Origin: an uncultured Collinsella sp.
GTDB lineage: Bacteria; Actinomycetota; Coriobacteriia; Coriobacteriales; Coriobacteriaceae
Direction: 5' to 3'
Length of the DNA stretch: 20,319 nucleotides
Assembly: GCA_938023085.1 (NCBI GenBank)
Contig: CALHDP010000025.1
Span: 1-20,319 of the forward strand
A program made the translations under genes and the position numbers. The notes below the pieces were generated by a model. That model was given only the letters and a program-made list of their open reading frames with translations. It did no database searches and was not told the DNA's origin. Numbering within the stretch: the first letter of the stretch is position 1; the number at the start of each line of letters is the position of its first letter. Shown in pieces: positions 1-7,045 of this stretch.

Positions 1-67
1 CCCTACCGGGAGTAACCCCGACGGTTGACAAAACTATAGGAACACCCAATGACTATGAAAGGTATCC

Positions 68-1819
68 ATGGAAACGATCATCAACGTCGACGATGTCTCG
101 TTCTCCTATGGCACGCAGACCGAGCAGGCGCTCAGCCACATCTCGCTCAGCGTGAACAAGGGAGATTTCATCGGCATCATCGGGCCCTCAGGCGCCGGCA
201 AGTCTACGCTTGCCGCCTGCCTGTCGGGTGCCGTGCCCCACCACTACACCGGCACGTTCTTTGGGTCCGTCATGGTTGACGGCCACGACACCTGCGAGGT
301 CTCGCTGACCGACGTGTCGCAAATCGTCGGCAGTGTGCTGCAGGATATCGACACGCAGATGGTCGCCTCGGTCGTCGAGGACGAGATGCTCTTTGGCCTC
401 GAGAACTTTGGCGTTCCCCACGACCAGATCGAGCAGCGCGTGAGCGAAACGCTCGAGACCGTCGGCATCAGCGACCTGCGCGCCCGCGAGATCGCCACCC
501 TCTCGGGCGGACAGAAGCAAAAGGTAGCCATCGCCGCCATCCTCGCCATGCGTCCGCGCGTCTTGGTTCTCGACGAGCCCACCGCGGCACTCGACCCCGC
601 CAGCTCCACGTTGGTTTTCGAGACGCTGCGTGAGGCAAACCGCGCACTTGGAATCACCATCGTCGTCGTTGAGCAAAAGGTCGCCCTGCTCTCAGAGTAC
701 TGCAACCGCGTGCTCGTGCTCAACCATGGCGAAATCGCGCTGCAGGGCGAGCCACACGAGGTCTTCGCGCATACCGACGAGCTCCGTGCCATCGGCGTCG
801 ACTGCCCTCGCGTCACGCGTATCTTCAATAGCCTCCAAACCGATGGCCTGGTAAGCGGCACCCCTTGCTTGGATGTCGATGAGGCCGAGCGCCTGATTTC
901 GGACATCGTCGACCCCGTACACGCGGTCATCGAAGCCCAGGCGCCCGCCGGTTCCCCGCATGCACCGTCGTTGCGCCCTCATGCCAAGGACGCCGAGCCC
1001 GTACTCACCTTCGACCATGTTGAGTTTGCCTATCCCAATGGCGGCGCCGCCGTCCACGACCTCAACCTGACCCTCTATCCCGGCGAGCTCGTGGGCATCG
1101 TCGGCCAGAACGGTGCCGGCAAGACCACGCTCACCAAGCTGCTCACAGGCCTGCTTAAGCCCGCCTCGGGCAGCGTGCGCGTCACGGGACTGGATACCGC
1201 AGCCGTTCCCACGAGCCGCATCGCTCGCGAGGTCGCGACCCTCTTCCAAAACCCCGACCGCCAGATCTGCAAGGACACCGTGCTCAACGAGGTCGCCTTT
1301 GGCCTGGAGCTTGCCGGCATCGACCGTGCCGAGGCTCTGCGTCGCGCCCAGCTCGTCATCGACCGCTTTGGCTTGCCGGCCGACGAGGCGCCCTTCTCGC
1401 TCTCGCGCGGTCAGCGACAAATGGTGGCGCTTGCCTCCGTCGTAGTGGTTGAGCCCAAGATCGTCGTGCTCGACGAGCCCACGAGCGGCCTTGATTACCG
1501 CGAGTGCATGACCGTCATGGAAACGGTGCGCACCATGGCCGAGCGCGGTTGCGCCGTCATCATGGTCTGCCACGATATGGAAGTCGTCTCGGATTTTGCC
1601 GAGCGCATTGTGGTAATGGCCGACGGTCGCATCCTCGACCGCGGCCGCACGCACGAGCTATTCTCGAACATCGATCTCATGCGGCGTGCCTACGTGGAGC
1701 CTCCCCAGGTTATTGAACTCTCGCGCCGTCTGGCATCTTCCGTCTCGCCCGCTTTTGCGCAGGTGAGCGAGGTCACCGATGTCGTTCGAATTACCAAGGA
1801 GATGATCCACCGTGGTTAA
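68..1819 (+). CDS. ECF transporter fused double ATPase subunit (EcfA-EcfA' type)
   Basis: This 583-residue protein carries two complete ABC ATPase domains in tandem and would power an energy-coupling factor importer at the inner face of the membrane. Domain 1 has Walker A GPSGAGKS at residues 39-46, signature LSGGQ at 145-149 and Walker B LDE ending at D169-E170. Domain 2 has Walker A GQNGAGKT at 346-353, a signature reading LSRGQ at 445-449, and D469-E470. In most ECF systems the two ATPases are separate genes; here they are one chain joined by a linker near residues 270-320. The ATG at 68 is preceded by AAAGG at a 5-nt spacing. The gene overlaps the T subunit by 8 nt, so the two are probably translationally coupled. 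No S component is visible, so the substrate cannot be named; thiamine-precursor, riboflavin and cobalt systems share this layout. The 67 nt upstream hold stops in two frames, compatible with a gene ending just off the left edge. Confidence 0.93.
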   Translation: METIINVDDVSFSYGTQTEQALSHISLSVNKGDFIGIIGPSGAGKSTLAACLSGAVPHHYTGTFFGSVMVDGHDTCEVSLTDVSQIVGSVLQDIDTQMVASVVEDEMLFGLENFGVPHDQIEQRVSETLETVGISDLRAREIATLSGGQKQKVAIAAILAMRPRVLVLDEPTAALDPASSTLVFETLREANRALGITIVVVEQKVALLSEYCNRVLVLNHGEIALQGEPHEVFAHTDELRAIGVDCPRVTRIFNSLQTDGLVSGTPCLDVDEAERLISDIVDPVHAVIEAQAPAGSPHAPSLRPHAKDAEPVLTFDHVEFAYPNGGAAVHDLNLTLYPGELVGIVGQNGAGKTTLTKLLTGLLKPASGSVRVTGLDTAAVPTSRIAREVATLFQNPDRQICKDTVLNEVAFGLELAGIDRAEALRRAQLVIDRFGLPADEAPFSLSRGQRQMVALASVVVVEPKIVVLDEPTSGLDYRECMTVMETVRTMAERGCAVIMVCHDMEVVSDFAERIVVMADGRILDRGRTHELFSNIDLMRRAYVEPPQVIELSRRLASSVSPAFAQVSEVTDVVRITKEMIHRG

Positions 1820-2558
1820 CGTCATCGACTACATGCCGGGCGATACGCTGCTGCATCACCTGAACCCCGTCGTCAAACTGGGCCTCGCCGCCGCCATCAT
1901 CGTCGGCATCTTCTTGTCCGACTCCTACGTGGCGCTGCTAGGCTTTTTGGCACTCACCCTTGCGCTGGGTGCCTATGCCGGCGTCGTCAACCGTCTGTTC
2001 TCGCTGCTCAAGTTGCTGATTCCGCTCGCGCTTATCATGCTGGTGCTCCAGCTGGCCTTTATGCGCGATGGCAACGTGGTGTGGGGCTTTATCACCGACA
2101 CGGGCCTCATCACAGGATCAAAGGCCTGCCTGCGCCTGCTGGGTGTGGCGCTACCACTCATCCTCATGCTCATGGTGACCAAGCTCAACGACCTTGCCAA
2201 CGCCTGCGTCGAGGTGCTGCACGTACCGTATCGCTATGCCTTCACCTTTACCACGGCGCTGCGCTTTGTGCCGGTGTTTGGTCAGGAGATGAACGCCATC
2301 ATGGAGGCGCAGACCGCACGCGGCGTCGGGTACGACACCAAGAACCCCATCAAGAAGCTTAAGCTCATGCTGCCACTGTGCGTGCCGCTGCTCATCTCGA
2401 GCGTGGGCAAGACCGATGCCACAGCCTTGGCGGCAGAACAGCGCGGCTTCTATCTGCGTACGCGCGCCAGCTCGTACAAGCGCTACCCCATCAAGGGCCT
2501 GGACATCGCCGCGCTCATCGTCAGCATCGCCCTCATCGCCATCGGCTTCCTGTTCTAG
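1812..2558 (+). CDS. ECF transporter transmembrane T component (EcfT)
   Basis: This 248-residue integral membrane protein fits the EcfT scaffold that links the ATPase pair to a substrate-binding S subunit. Hydrophobic segments are visible near residues 18-60, 63-85, 105-125 and 230-248. The cytoplasmic coupling region follows the family plan: a canonical ARG motif in AQTARGVGY, and a second arginine motif in AEQRGFY, where the usual alanine before RG is glutamine. The GTG start at 1812 lies inside the last codons of the ATPase gene (8-nt overlap). The gene ends 29 nt before a strong terminator, so this is the end of the operon. The family assignment is firm; the substrate is unknown. Confidence 0.9.
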   Translation: MVNVIDYMPGDTLLHHLNPVVKLGLAAAIIVGIFLSDSYVALLGFLALTLALGAYAGVVNRLFSLLKLLIPLALIMLVLQLAFMRDGNVVWGFITDTGLITGSKACLRLLGVALPLILMLMVTKLNDLANACVEVLHVPYRYAFTFTTALRFVPVFGQEMNAIMEAQTARGVGYDTKNPIKKLKLMLPLCVPLLISSVGKTDATALAAEQRGFYLRTRASSYKRYPIKGLDIAALIVSIALIAIGFLF

Positions 2559-2587
2559 TTCACCACCGACAGCAACCGTCCAACGCA

Positions 2588-2630
2588 AAAGGCCTCGGCT
2601 CGCACCAAACGAGCCGAGGCCTTTACTGTT
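2588..2630. terminator. Intrinsic terminator between convergent ecfT and racemase genes
   Basis: A perfect 15-bp stem (2588-2602 with 2610-2624, 7-nt loop CACCAAA) is followed on the plus strand by a T-rich tail (TTTACTGTTT). The minus strand also reads out of the stem into TTTTGC, so it can serve both converging transcripts. It sits 29 nt after the ecfT stop. Confidence 0.88.
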
Positions 2631-2647
2631 TCACCAGATAAAACCTA

Positions 2648-2672
2648 CCAAAATAAACCTGTCCCTTTTTGG
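2648..2672 (-). repeat. REP-like palindromic element, divergent copy with core GGGACAGGTT
   Basis: Read on the minus strand, this 25-nt element has arms CCAAAA and TTTTGG enclosing the core GGGACAGGTT. The same core, with different but self-complementary arms, occurs at 17335-17367 and, with one base changed, at 18549-18579. It lies between the terminator and the end of the racemase gene. Confidence 0.5.
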
Positions 2673-2683
2673 CGGGTCGGAAG

Positions 2684-3430
2684 CTAGAGGCGGTAGGGGA
2701 CGCCGCTGCGGATGATGGATTCGCGCACCAGGACATCCATGGCGTCGAGGGTGATCTCGGGCATCTCTCGGTACTTTTGCAGCACCGATAGCTCGGTGCA
2801 GGCCAGAATGACGCGGTCGCAGCCGCTACGGGCGAACTCCCACATCACGCGGTCGAACTTATCCATATCGGGCTCACGTCCGGCCTTCACATCATCGTAG
2901 ATAAGCGACATCACATCGTTCTGACGTTTCTCGCTGGGATAGACGACCTCAACACCCGCAGCCTTACATTCGCGGCCGTAGACACCCGCGCCCACGGTTC
3001 CGTCGGTGCCCATGATGCCAATCTTGTGCACCGGCTCGGCCGGCATACTCAGGTTGGGGTCGAACTCGCACTCCCCCATCACCGCACCGGCCAGAGCATA
3101 GCGCACCGACTCACGCGGCATGTGGATAATCGGCACCTTCGTAAACGACTGGATCTGGTCGTAGAAGTAGTGCGACGTGTTGCAGGGAATGGCAATGTGC
3201 GCACAGCCCAGCGACTCGAGTGCCTGGGCACACTCTTTCATGGTCGCCAGCAGCTTGGCATGCTCGCCGGTCTTAATGGCCAACGTGCGGTCGGGCATGG
3301 TCGACTTGGAGAGCACCACCATGTCGATATGTTCCTGATCGCAGGCAGCAGCCGTATGACGCACCACCTGGTCGTAGTAATACGACGTGGCCTCGGCGCC
3401 CATGCCGCCGATAACTCCCAGCTTTTCCAT
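2684..3430 (-). CDS. Aspartate racemase (Asp/Glu racemase family)
   Basis: This 248-residue protein should interconvert L- and D-aspartate without a cofactor. Both catalytic cysteines of the Asp/Glu racemase superfamily are present in their usual settings: C83 in IPCNTSHYFY and C211 in LACTELSVL. The N-terminus MEKLGVIGGMG is typical of the family. The ATG at 3430 is chosen because GGAGG precedes it at about 5 nt; a longer in-frame reading to 3514 adds 28 residues unlike the family. It follows the D-aspartate ligase gene by 84 nt on the same strand, and the pairing makes D-aspartate supply for the ligase the obvious role. A glutamate or other amino-acid racemase is possible from sequence alone, but the neighbour argues for aspartate. 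Confidence 0.85.
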   Translation of the reverse strand: MEKLGVIGGMGAEATSYYYDQVVRHTAAACDQEHIDMVVLSKSTMPDRTLAIKTGEHAKLLATMKECAQALESLGCAHIAIPCNTSHYFYDQIQSFTKVPIIHMPRESVRYALAGAVMGECEFDPNLSMPAEPVHKIGIMGTDGTVGAGVYGRECKAAGVEVVYPSEKRQNDVMSLIYDDVKAGREPDMDKFDRVMWEFARSGCDRVILACTELSVLQKYREMPEITLDAMDVLVRESIIRSGVPYRL

Positions 3431-3452
3431 CGCCGCCTCCTTGATGACGCTT

Positions 3453-3472
3453 GCGCAATTGCGCGTATCATA
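3453..3472 (-). promoter_or_regulatory. Palindrome GCGCAATTGCGC and possible internal promoter before the racemase gene
   Basis: A perfect 12-nt palindrome lies at 3453-3464. Directly upstream on the minus strand is TATGAT (3467-3472), a good -10 hexamer, with a poor -35 candidate (TTTGCA at 15 nt). The palindrome would sit just after this -10, a position typical of an operator. A promoter here would let the racemase be made independently of the ligase. Confidence 0.35.
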
Positions 3473-3480
3473 CCCGCGCC

Positions 3481-3504
3481 CGCCCGATGCAAACCGGACG
3501 GGCG
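3481..3504 (-). other. Intergenic hairpin between ligase and racemase
   Basis: CGCCCG (3481-3486) pairs with CGGGCG (3499-3504) around a 12-nt loop, 11 nt after the ligase stop codon in the direction of transcription. There is no T-run after it, so it is more likely a processing or mRNA-stability hairpin, or a weak attenuator, than a full terminator. Confidence 0.4.
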
Positions 3505-3514
3505 CCGCGCTCAT

Positions 3515-4771
3515 CTACTTGTAATACGTCTTGAACAGCTTAAAGTGGCGCAGCTTGGTGTGCCACATGCGCAGCCAGCGGTTAAAGACAAAGTCGCCCT
3601 TCATAAACGAAGGGTCGGCGCCCTTGCCTTCCTTGTCCAGGCGATGCACCTTAGCGCGCAGCTCGGGATCCTTGACGTACTTGTCGACGACGCCCATGGG
3701 GACGACCATCCACAGGGCCTCGTCCTGAGCCGTCACAAACTCCGGCTCAAACGGACGGTTGAACACATACTCGTCCACCACATACTTGGCAACGTTAAAG
3801 CCGCTGTTGGTAACGTAGTAGTTGCTGCGGCCCTGGCGCGTGTTGAAATCGAAGAACTTAAACGAGCCGTCGCGCTCGTCGTACTTAACGTCAAAGTTGG
3901 AATAGCCCACAAAGTGAAGGTCCTCGAGCAACTTGCGCACGCCGCCCATGAGCTCGTCGTTGGGCTCGGTAATGATACAGGCATGGTTGCCGACACCGTG
4001 GGGCTGATGCTCCTCGAGCAGCACATGGCCCAGGCACATCATGCGCACCTTGCCGTTGCGGTCGGAATAGCTGGTGAGCACGCGCATGTACTCGTCGTTG
4101 CCGGGCACGCGATCCTGCAAGATCAGGTCGTCGGTGTAGCCGCTGGCATACGAATCGCGAATGACCTGTTCCAGCTCGGCGCGGTCGGCAATCTCATAGG
4201 CCTTCTTCTGGCCCTCGAACTCATGCTGCCACCACATGATGCCGTCAGAAGGCTTCAGAATCATCGGGTAAGGAAAATCGATCTGGTCGAGCACTTCGGC
4301 AGGCGCCTCACCCTGGGCATTAAGCATCGCCTTGGTAAAGGTAAACGTGTGCGGATAGGGCACGCCATGCTTCTCGCACAGCTCGTAGAAGATCTCCTTC
4401 TTCTGGCACTGCTCGAGCATGCTGTAGGGCGCGTAGGGAGCGACGATGTTATCCGCCAGCTCATGAGCATCTTTGGCTTGAGCCACGAGAGCGACATAGT
4501 TGTCGCCACAACCCACAAGGACAATCGTCTTGTCGGCATGCGCTTGGGCAATGCCGTTGACGGTTTTGAGCATCACGGGCATGGTGTCGATATCCACGTT
4601 GGGCGTGTAGTCGATAATCTGGCTGCGGTACGCGGGACCCGTCTGATACTTGCCAAAGACCAGACTCTTGACCTGGTACTCCTCGTAGAAGGCGCGCGCC
4701 ACCGAATAGGCGTTGATGTCGCCACCAAGCAGCACGGGAATGAACTCGCGCTCTGTAAATTGCAATGCCAT
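3515..4771 (-). CDS. D-aspartate ligase (ATP-grasp), peptidoglycan crossbridge
   Basis: This 418-residue ATP-grasp ligase resembles the Asl(fm) type of Enterococcus faecium in length and in its N-terminal pattern LLGGDINAYSVARAFYEEYQ. Such enzymes activate D-aspartate as beta-aspartyl phosphate and attach it to the epsilon- or delta-amino group of Lys or Orn in the UDP-MurNAc-pentapeptide. Visible ATP-grasp features are the nucleotide-binding lysine in PMILKPSDG, the acidic ILQDRVPGNDEYM strand, and the metal/phosphate loop FDFNTRQGRSNYYV. The ATG at 4771 has AGGAAG 5 nt upstream. An aspartate racemase gene follows on the same strand, as expected for a D-Asp supply pair. A generic carboxylate-amine ligase is the alternative call. 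It was not tested whether the third residue of this organism's stem peptide is Lys or Orn. Confidence 0.82.
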   Translation of the reverse strand: MALQFTEREFIPVLLGGDINAYSVARAFYEEYQVKSLVFGKYQTGPAYRSQIIDYTPNVDIDTMPVMLKTVNGIAQAHADKTIVLVGCGDNYVALVAQAKDAHELADNIVAPYAPYSMLEQCQKKEIFYELCEKHGVPYPHTFTFTKAMLNAQGEAPAEVLDQIDFPYPMILKPSDGIMWWQHEFEGQKKAYEIADRAELEQVIRDSYASGYTDDLILQDRVPGNDEYMRVLTSYSDRNGKVRMMCLGHVLLEEHQPHGVGNHACIITEPNDELMGGVRKLLEDLHFVGYSNFDVKYDERDGSFKFFDFNTRQGRSNYYVTNSGFNVAKYVVDEYVFNRPFEPEFVTAQDEALWMVVPMGVVDKYVKDPELRAKVHRLDKEGKGADPSFMKGDFVFNRWLRMWHTKLRHFKLFKTYYK

Positions 4772-4827
4772 GGAAACTTCCTATCATGAACTGCCCACAC
4801 AACGGGCGGTCTTTGCGCAACTGATTT

Positions 4828-4857
4828 ATTCTAGCGTGCCAAGCCGCCGGCGCCCAA
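4828..4857 (-). promoter_or_regulatory. Candidate promoter of the D-Asp ligase/racemase operon
   Basis: On the minus strand TTGGGC (4852-4857), an 18-nt spacer and TAGAAT (4828-4833) form a sigma-70-like promoter with a good -10 and a weak -35. The start point would lie near 4821, giving a leader of about 50 nt. Confidence 0.45.
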
Positions 4858-5005
4858 AGCTCCACCGTATCTATGGCAATCGACGTAATCGTCCAGCACG
4901 AAGGCCAGCACGAAGACGGCGCTCACCGTTGTATGACAATGGGCAATGAACCTACCATTGTTGTAGGATTCAGCGTATTGACATCCTCAAACGAAAGGCG
5001 CACAC

Positions 5006-5638
5006 GTGCCCCAAGACCATCCGACCGATAATCCCATCCTCAATGCCGCGAAGCGCGAGCTGGCGGAACGTGCGAAAGCGACCGCTCCCCTGTGCATGGC
5101 AAACGACGCCTACAACGGACCCGCCCGCATCGTCTCGATCAACACGTCGGCGCACAAGGGCACGCGCAAGTCGCCCGTCGCCGATGGACACGACACCGTT
5201 ATAGAGCAATTTGGCCTCGCCACCGATGCGCACGCCGGGCATTGGCACCGCCAGGTCTCTTTTTTAGCCGCGGAGTCCATCCAGACGGCGCAGGCACGCG
5301 GGCTCGACGTACACGAGGGTGACTTTGGGGAGAACTTCACAACCCGGGGCATCAACCTGCTCTCGCTCCCCTTGGGCACGCAGCTCAAGCTTGGCAGCGA
5401 GGTGCTTGTCGAAATCAGCCAAATCGGCAAGGCCTGCCACACACGCTGCGCCATCTACTATCTCGCCGGCGACTGCATCTTTCCCCACGAGGGCGTTTTC
5501 GGCGTGGTACTAAAGGGCGGAGAGGTCTACGCCGGCGACGATATCCAGGTAATCAAACTCGGCGACGGCACCTGTTCGTTCACCCCCGCCGAGGCCCTCG
5601 AAGAGATTGGGCGGGCTCGCCAGAAGGGCACGCTGTAG
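5006..5638 (+). CDS. MOSC domain-containing protein
   Basis: This 210-residue protein has a MOSC (Moco sulfurase C-terminal) domain from about residue 40 to 185. Characteristic stretches are GLATDAHAGHWHRQVSFLA, GDFGENFTTRGI, a LPLGTQLKLG turn and KACHTRCAIY with the conserved cysteine. MOSC proteins bind sulfur carried on that cysteine or act on molybdenum-cofactor-linked reductases; the specific reaction here cannot be read from sequence. The GTG at 5006 is used because AAAGG stands 7 nt upstream; the only nearby ATG is about 30 codons downstream without a ribosome site. It is a monocistronic plus-strand gene between the divergent ligase operon and the secreted coiled-coil gene. No other molybdopterin gene lies in the window. 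Confidence 0.85.
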   Translation: MPQDHPTDNPILNAAKRELAERAKATAPLCMANDAYNGPARIVSINTSAHKGTRKSPVADGHDTVIEQFGLATDAHAGHWHRQVSFLAAESIQTAQARGLDVHEGDFGENFTTRGINLLSLPLGTQLKLGSEVLVEISQIGKACHTRCAIYYLAGDCIFPHEGVFGVVLKGGEVYAGDDIQVIKLGDGTCSFTPAEALEEIGRARQKGTL

Positions 5639-5705
5639 TTATAAAACCCCACGTTGAGATGGCTTTTACAGCCCAAAACTCCTCTCAAACAGGGCTCTGT
5701 AACGT

Positions 5706-5830
5706 TAAAGTTGAACTCTATGGTTTCTCAACAATTCATCATAACTGCAGGTCAAAGCCAAAGCCTCAAGTTCAACTTGACCCTTTGGGACCTTTAAGGT
5801 TCAAGTTGAGGTCGAAAGCAGTAGTAGAAT
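5706..5830 (+). promoter_or_regulatory. Control region of the secreted coiled-coil gene with GTTCAA-type inverted repeats
   Basis: Three related sites are visible: AAGTTGAACT at 5708-5717, the perfect palindrome TCAAGTT-C-AACTTGA at 5766-5780, and GTTCAAGTTGA at 5799-5809. The middle site with its flanking CC resembles MerR/SoxR-family operators (CCTCAAGTT-AACTTGAGG) but has one extra central base. A good -10, TAGAAT, lies at 5825-5830, with its -35 position inside the third site. No MerR-type regulator gene is in the window. Confidence 0.5.
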
Positions 5831-5872
5831 ACCGTTCGAACCATAACCTACGATTGATTGCAGAGGGACTGG

Positions 5873-7006
5873 ATGCAGCATTCGAATCATCGCACCGCAG
5901 CGCTCATTGCGTCGAAGCCGGCTCGTATCATCACGAGCGCCGCGCTCGCCGTTGCGCTGACGGCCACGCCGATGCTCTCCCCCGTTGCGGCGTATGCCGC
6001 CTCGCAGGCAACGCAGGACCAGCTTTCCGCAGCCCAGCAGAAGATCGAAGCCGCTACGAGCGCCTACAACGACGCCCGCACCAAGCTCGATGACCTGCAA
6101 AAGCAGATTGACTCCAATGAGGCAAGCATCGAGGAAATCGAGGCTAAGCTTCCCGAGCAGCAGGCCAAGGCAAGCTCCGCCATGCGCGATCTGTACAAGT
6201 ACCAGAAGGGCACTAACCCCATCGTGAGCTTCCTGGTCAACGCGCAGAGCCTGGGTGAGTTCATCACGACCTGCAAATACACCAACCAGATCACGAGCTC
6301 GAGCGTCGACGAGATCGAAGAGCTCAATAATATGCAAACCGAACTCGAGCAGAACAAGGCCGAGCTCCAGCAGGCCAAGTCTCAGCTTGAGGCGGAGCAG
6401 AAAAACGCCGAGGATGCGCTGGCGCAGGCCCAGCAGCTCCGCAGCGAGGCACAGGCAAAAGCCGAGCAGGAAAATGCCGCCGAGCTTGCCAAGCTTGAGG
6501 CCGATAAGGCCGCTGCCGCCGAAAAGCTCTCGGGCGAGGGCGTAAGCGGCAGCAATTCCAGCAGCCAGGCCACCAACACCAACACCACCATCGACACCAC
6601 GGTGAACAACGCCAATACCGGTAGCTCCGATTACGATTCGTTCATTAATGAGTGGACGAGCCGCATCGACAATTATCTCGCCGGCTCCCCCATGGCAGGC
6701 CAGGGCTATAACTTTGCCGTCGCCGCTTGGAATACCGGTGTCGACCCCCGTTGGTCCCCCGCCATCGCCTGCATCGAGAGCACCAAGGGTGCTTATTGCG
6801 CCAATTCTTACAACGCCTGGGGCTGGAGTGCACGTGGCGGCGGTTGGCGCAGCTTTGGCAGCTGGAGCGAGGGCATCTCCGCTCACGTTGCCTATCTGGG
6901 CGCCAACTACGGCTCCACCCTTACCCCGGCAGCGGCCAAAAAGTACTGCCCGCCCACGTGGCAGGACTGGTACAACAAAGTCGCCGCTCAGATGAACCGC
7001 ATCTAA
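5873..7006 (+). CDS. Secreted coiled-coil protein with C-terminal lysozyme-like domain
   Basis: This 377-residue protein is probably an exported cell-wall protein. A signal peptide covers residues 1-42, with hydrophobic core IITSAALAVALTA and a likely cleavage after AYA. Residues about 44-225 are a long Gln/Glu/Ala/Lys-rich coiled coil of the PcsB/CwlO-N type. A Ser/Asn/Thr-rich linker (about 226-255) leads to a C-terminal globular domain with AWNTGVDP, ACIESTKGAYC, NAWGWSA, a SWSEGISAHVAYLG helix and YCPPTWQDWY. This resembles lysozyme/transglycosylase-like folds, with E302 in CIESTKG as candidate catalytic acid. The ATG at 5873 has GAGGG 5 nt upstream; an in-frame TTG at 5858 lacks this. 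A peptidoglycan-cleaving role is an inference. The gene stands alone and ends at a strong terminator. Confidence 0.82.
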   Translation: MQHSNHRTAALIASKPARIITSAALAVALTATPMLSPVAAYAASQATQDQLSAAQQKIEAATSAYNDARTKLDDLQKQIDSNEASIEEIEAKLPEQQAKASSAMRDLYKYQKGTNPIVSFLVNAQSLGEFITTCKYTNQITSSSVDEIEELNNMQTELEQNKAELQQAKSQLEAEQKNAEDALAQAQQLRSEAQAKAEQENAAELAKLEADKAAAAEKLSGEGVSGSNSSSQATNTNTTIDTTVNNANTGSSDYDSFINEWTSRIDNYLAGSPMAGQGYNFAVAAWNTGVDPRWSPAIACIESTKGAYCANSYNAWGWSARGGGWRSFGSWSEGISAHVAYLGANYGSTLTPAAAKKYCPPTWQDWYNKVAAQMNRI

Positions 7007-7016
7007 GTGCAACTGC

Positions 7017-7045
7017 AAAGGGCCCCAATGGGGCCCTTTTCTTTT
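7017..7045. terminator. Bidirectional terminator between secreted protein and kinase genes
   Basis: A perfect 10-bp stem, AAAGGGCCCC (7017-7026) with GGGGCCCTTT (7030-7039) around a 3-nt loop, is followed by TCTTTT on the plus strand. It begins 11 nt after the secreted protein's stop and abuts the 3' end of the converging kinase gene. Confidence 0.88.

Noticed and set aside
1..67. A riboswitch or S-component gene end upstream of the ECF ATPase
   Set aside because: Only 67 nt are available; TTGACA at 25-30 has no matching -10 and the stops seen could be chance.
49..279. A 76-codon frame starting before the ECF ATPase
   Set aside because: It overlaps the ATPase in another frame and its residues match no family; the ATPase start at 68 has the ribosome site.
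3026..4789. A 587-codon open frame on the plus strand opposite the ligase and racemase genes
   Set aside because: It lies antisense to two well-supported genes, has a His/Val/Leu-rich composition typical of GC-rich antisense frames, no ribosome site and no recognisable domain.
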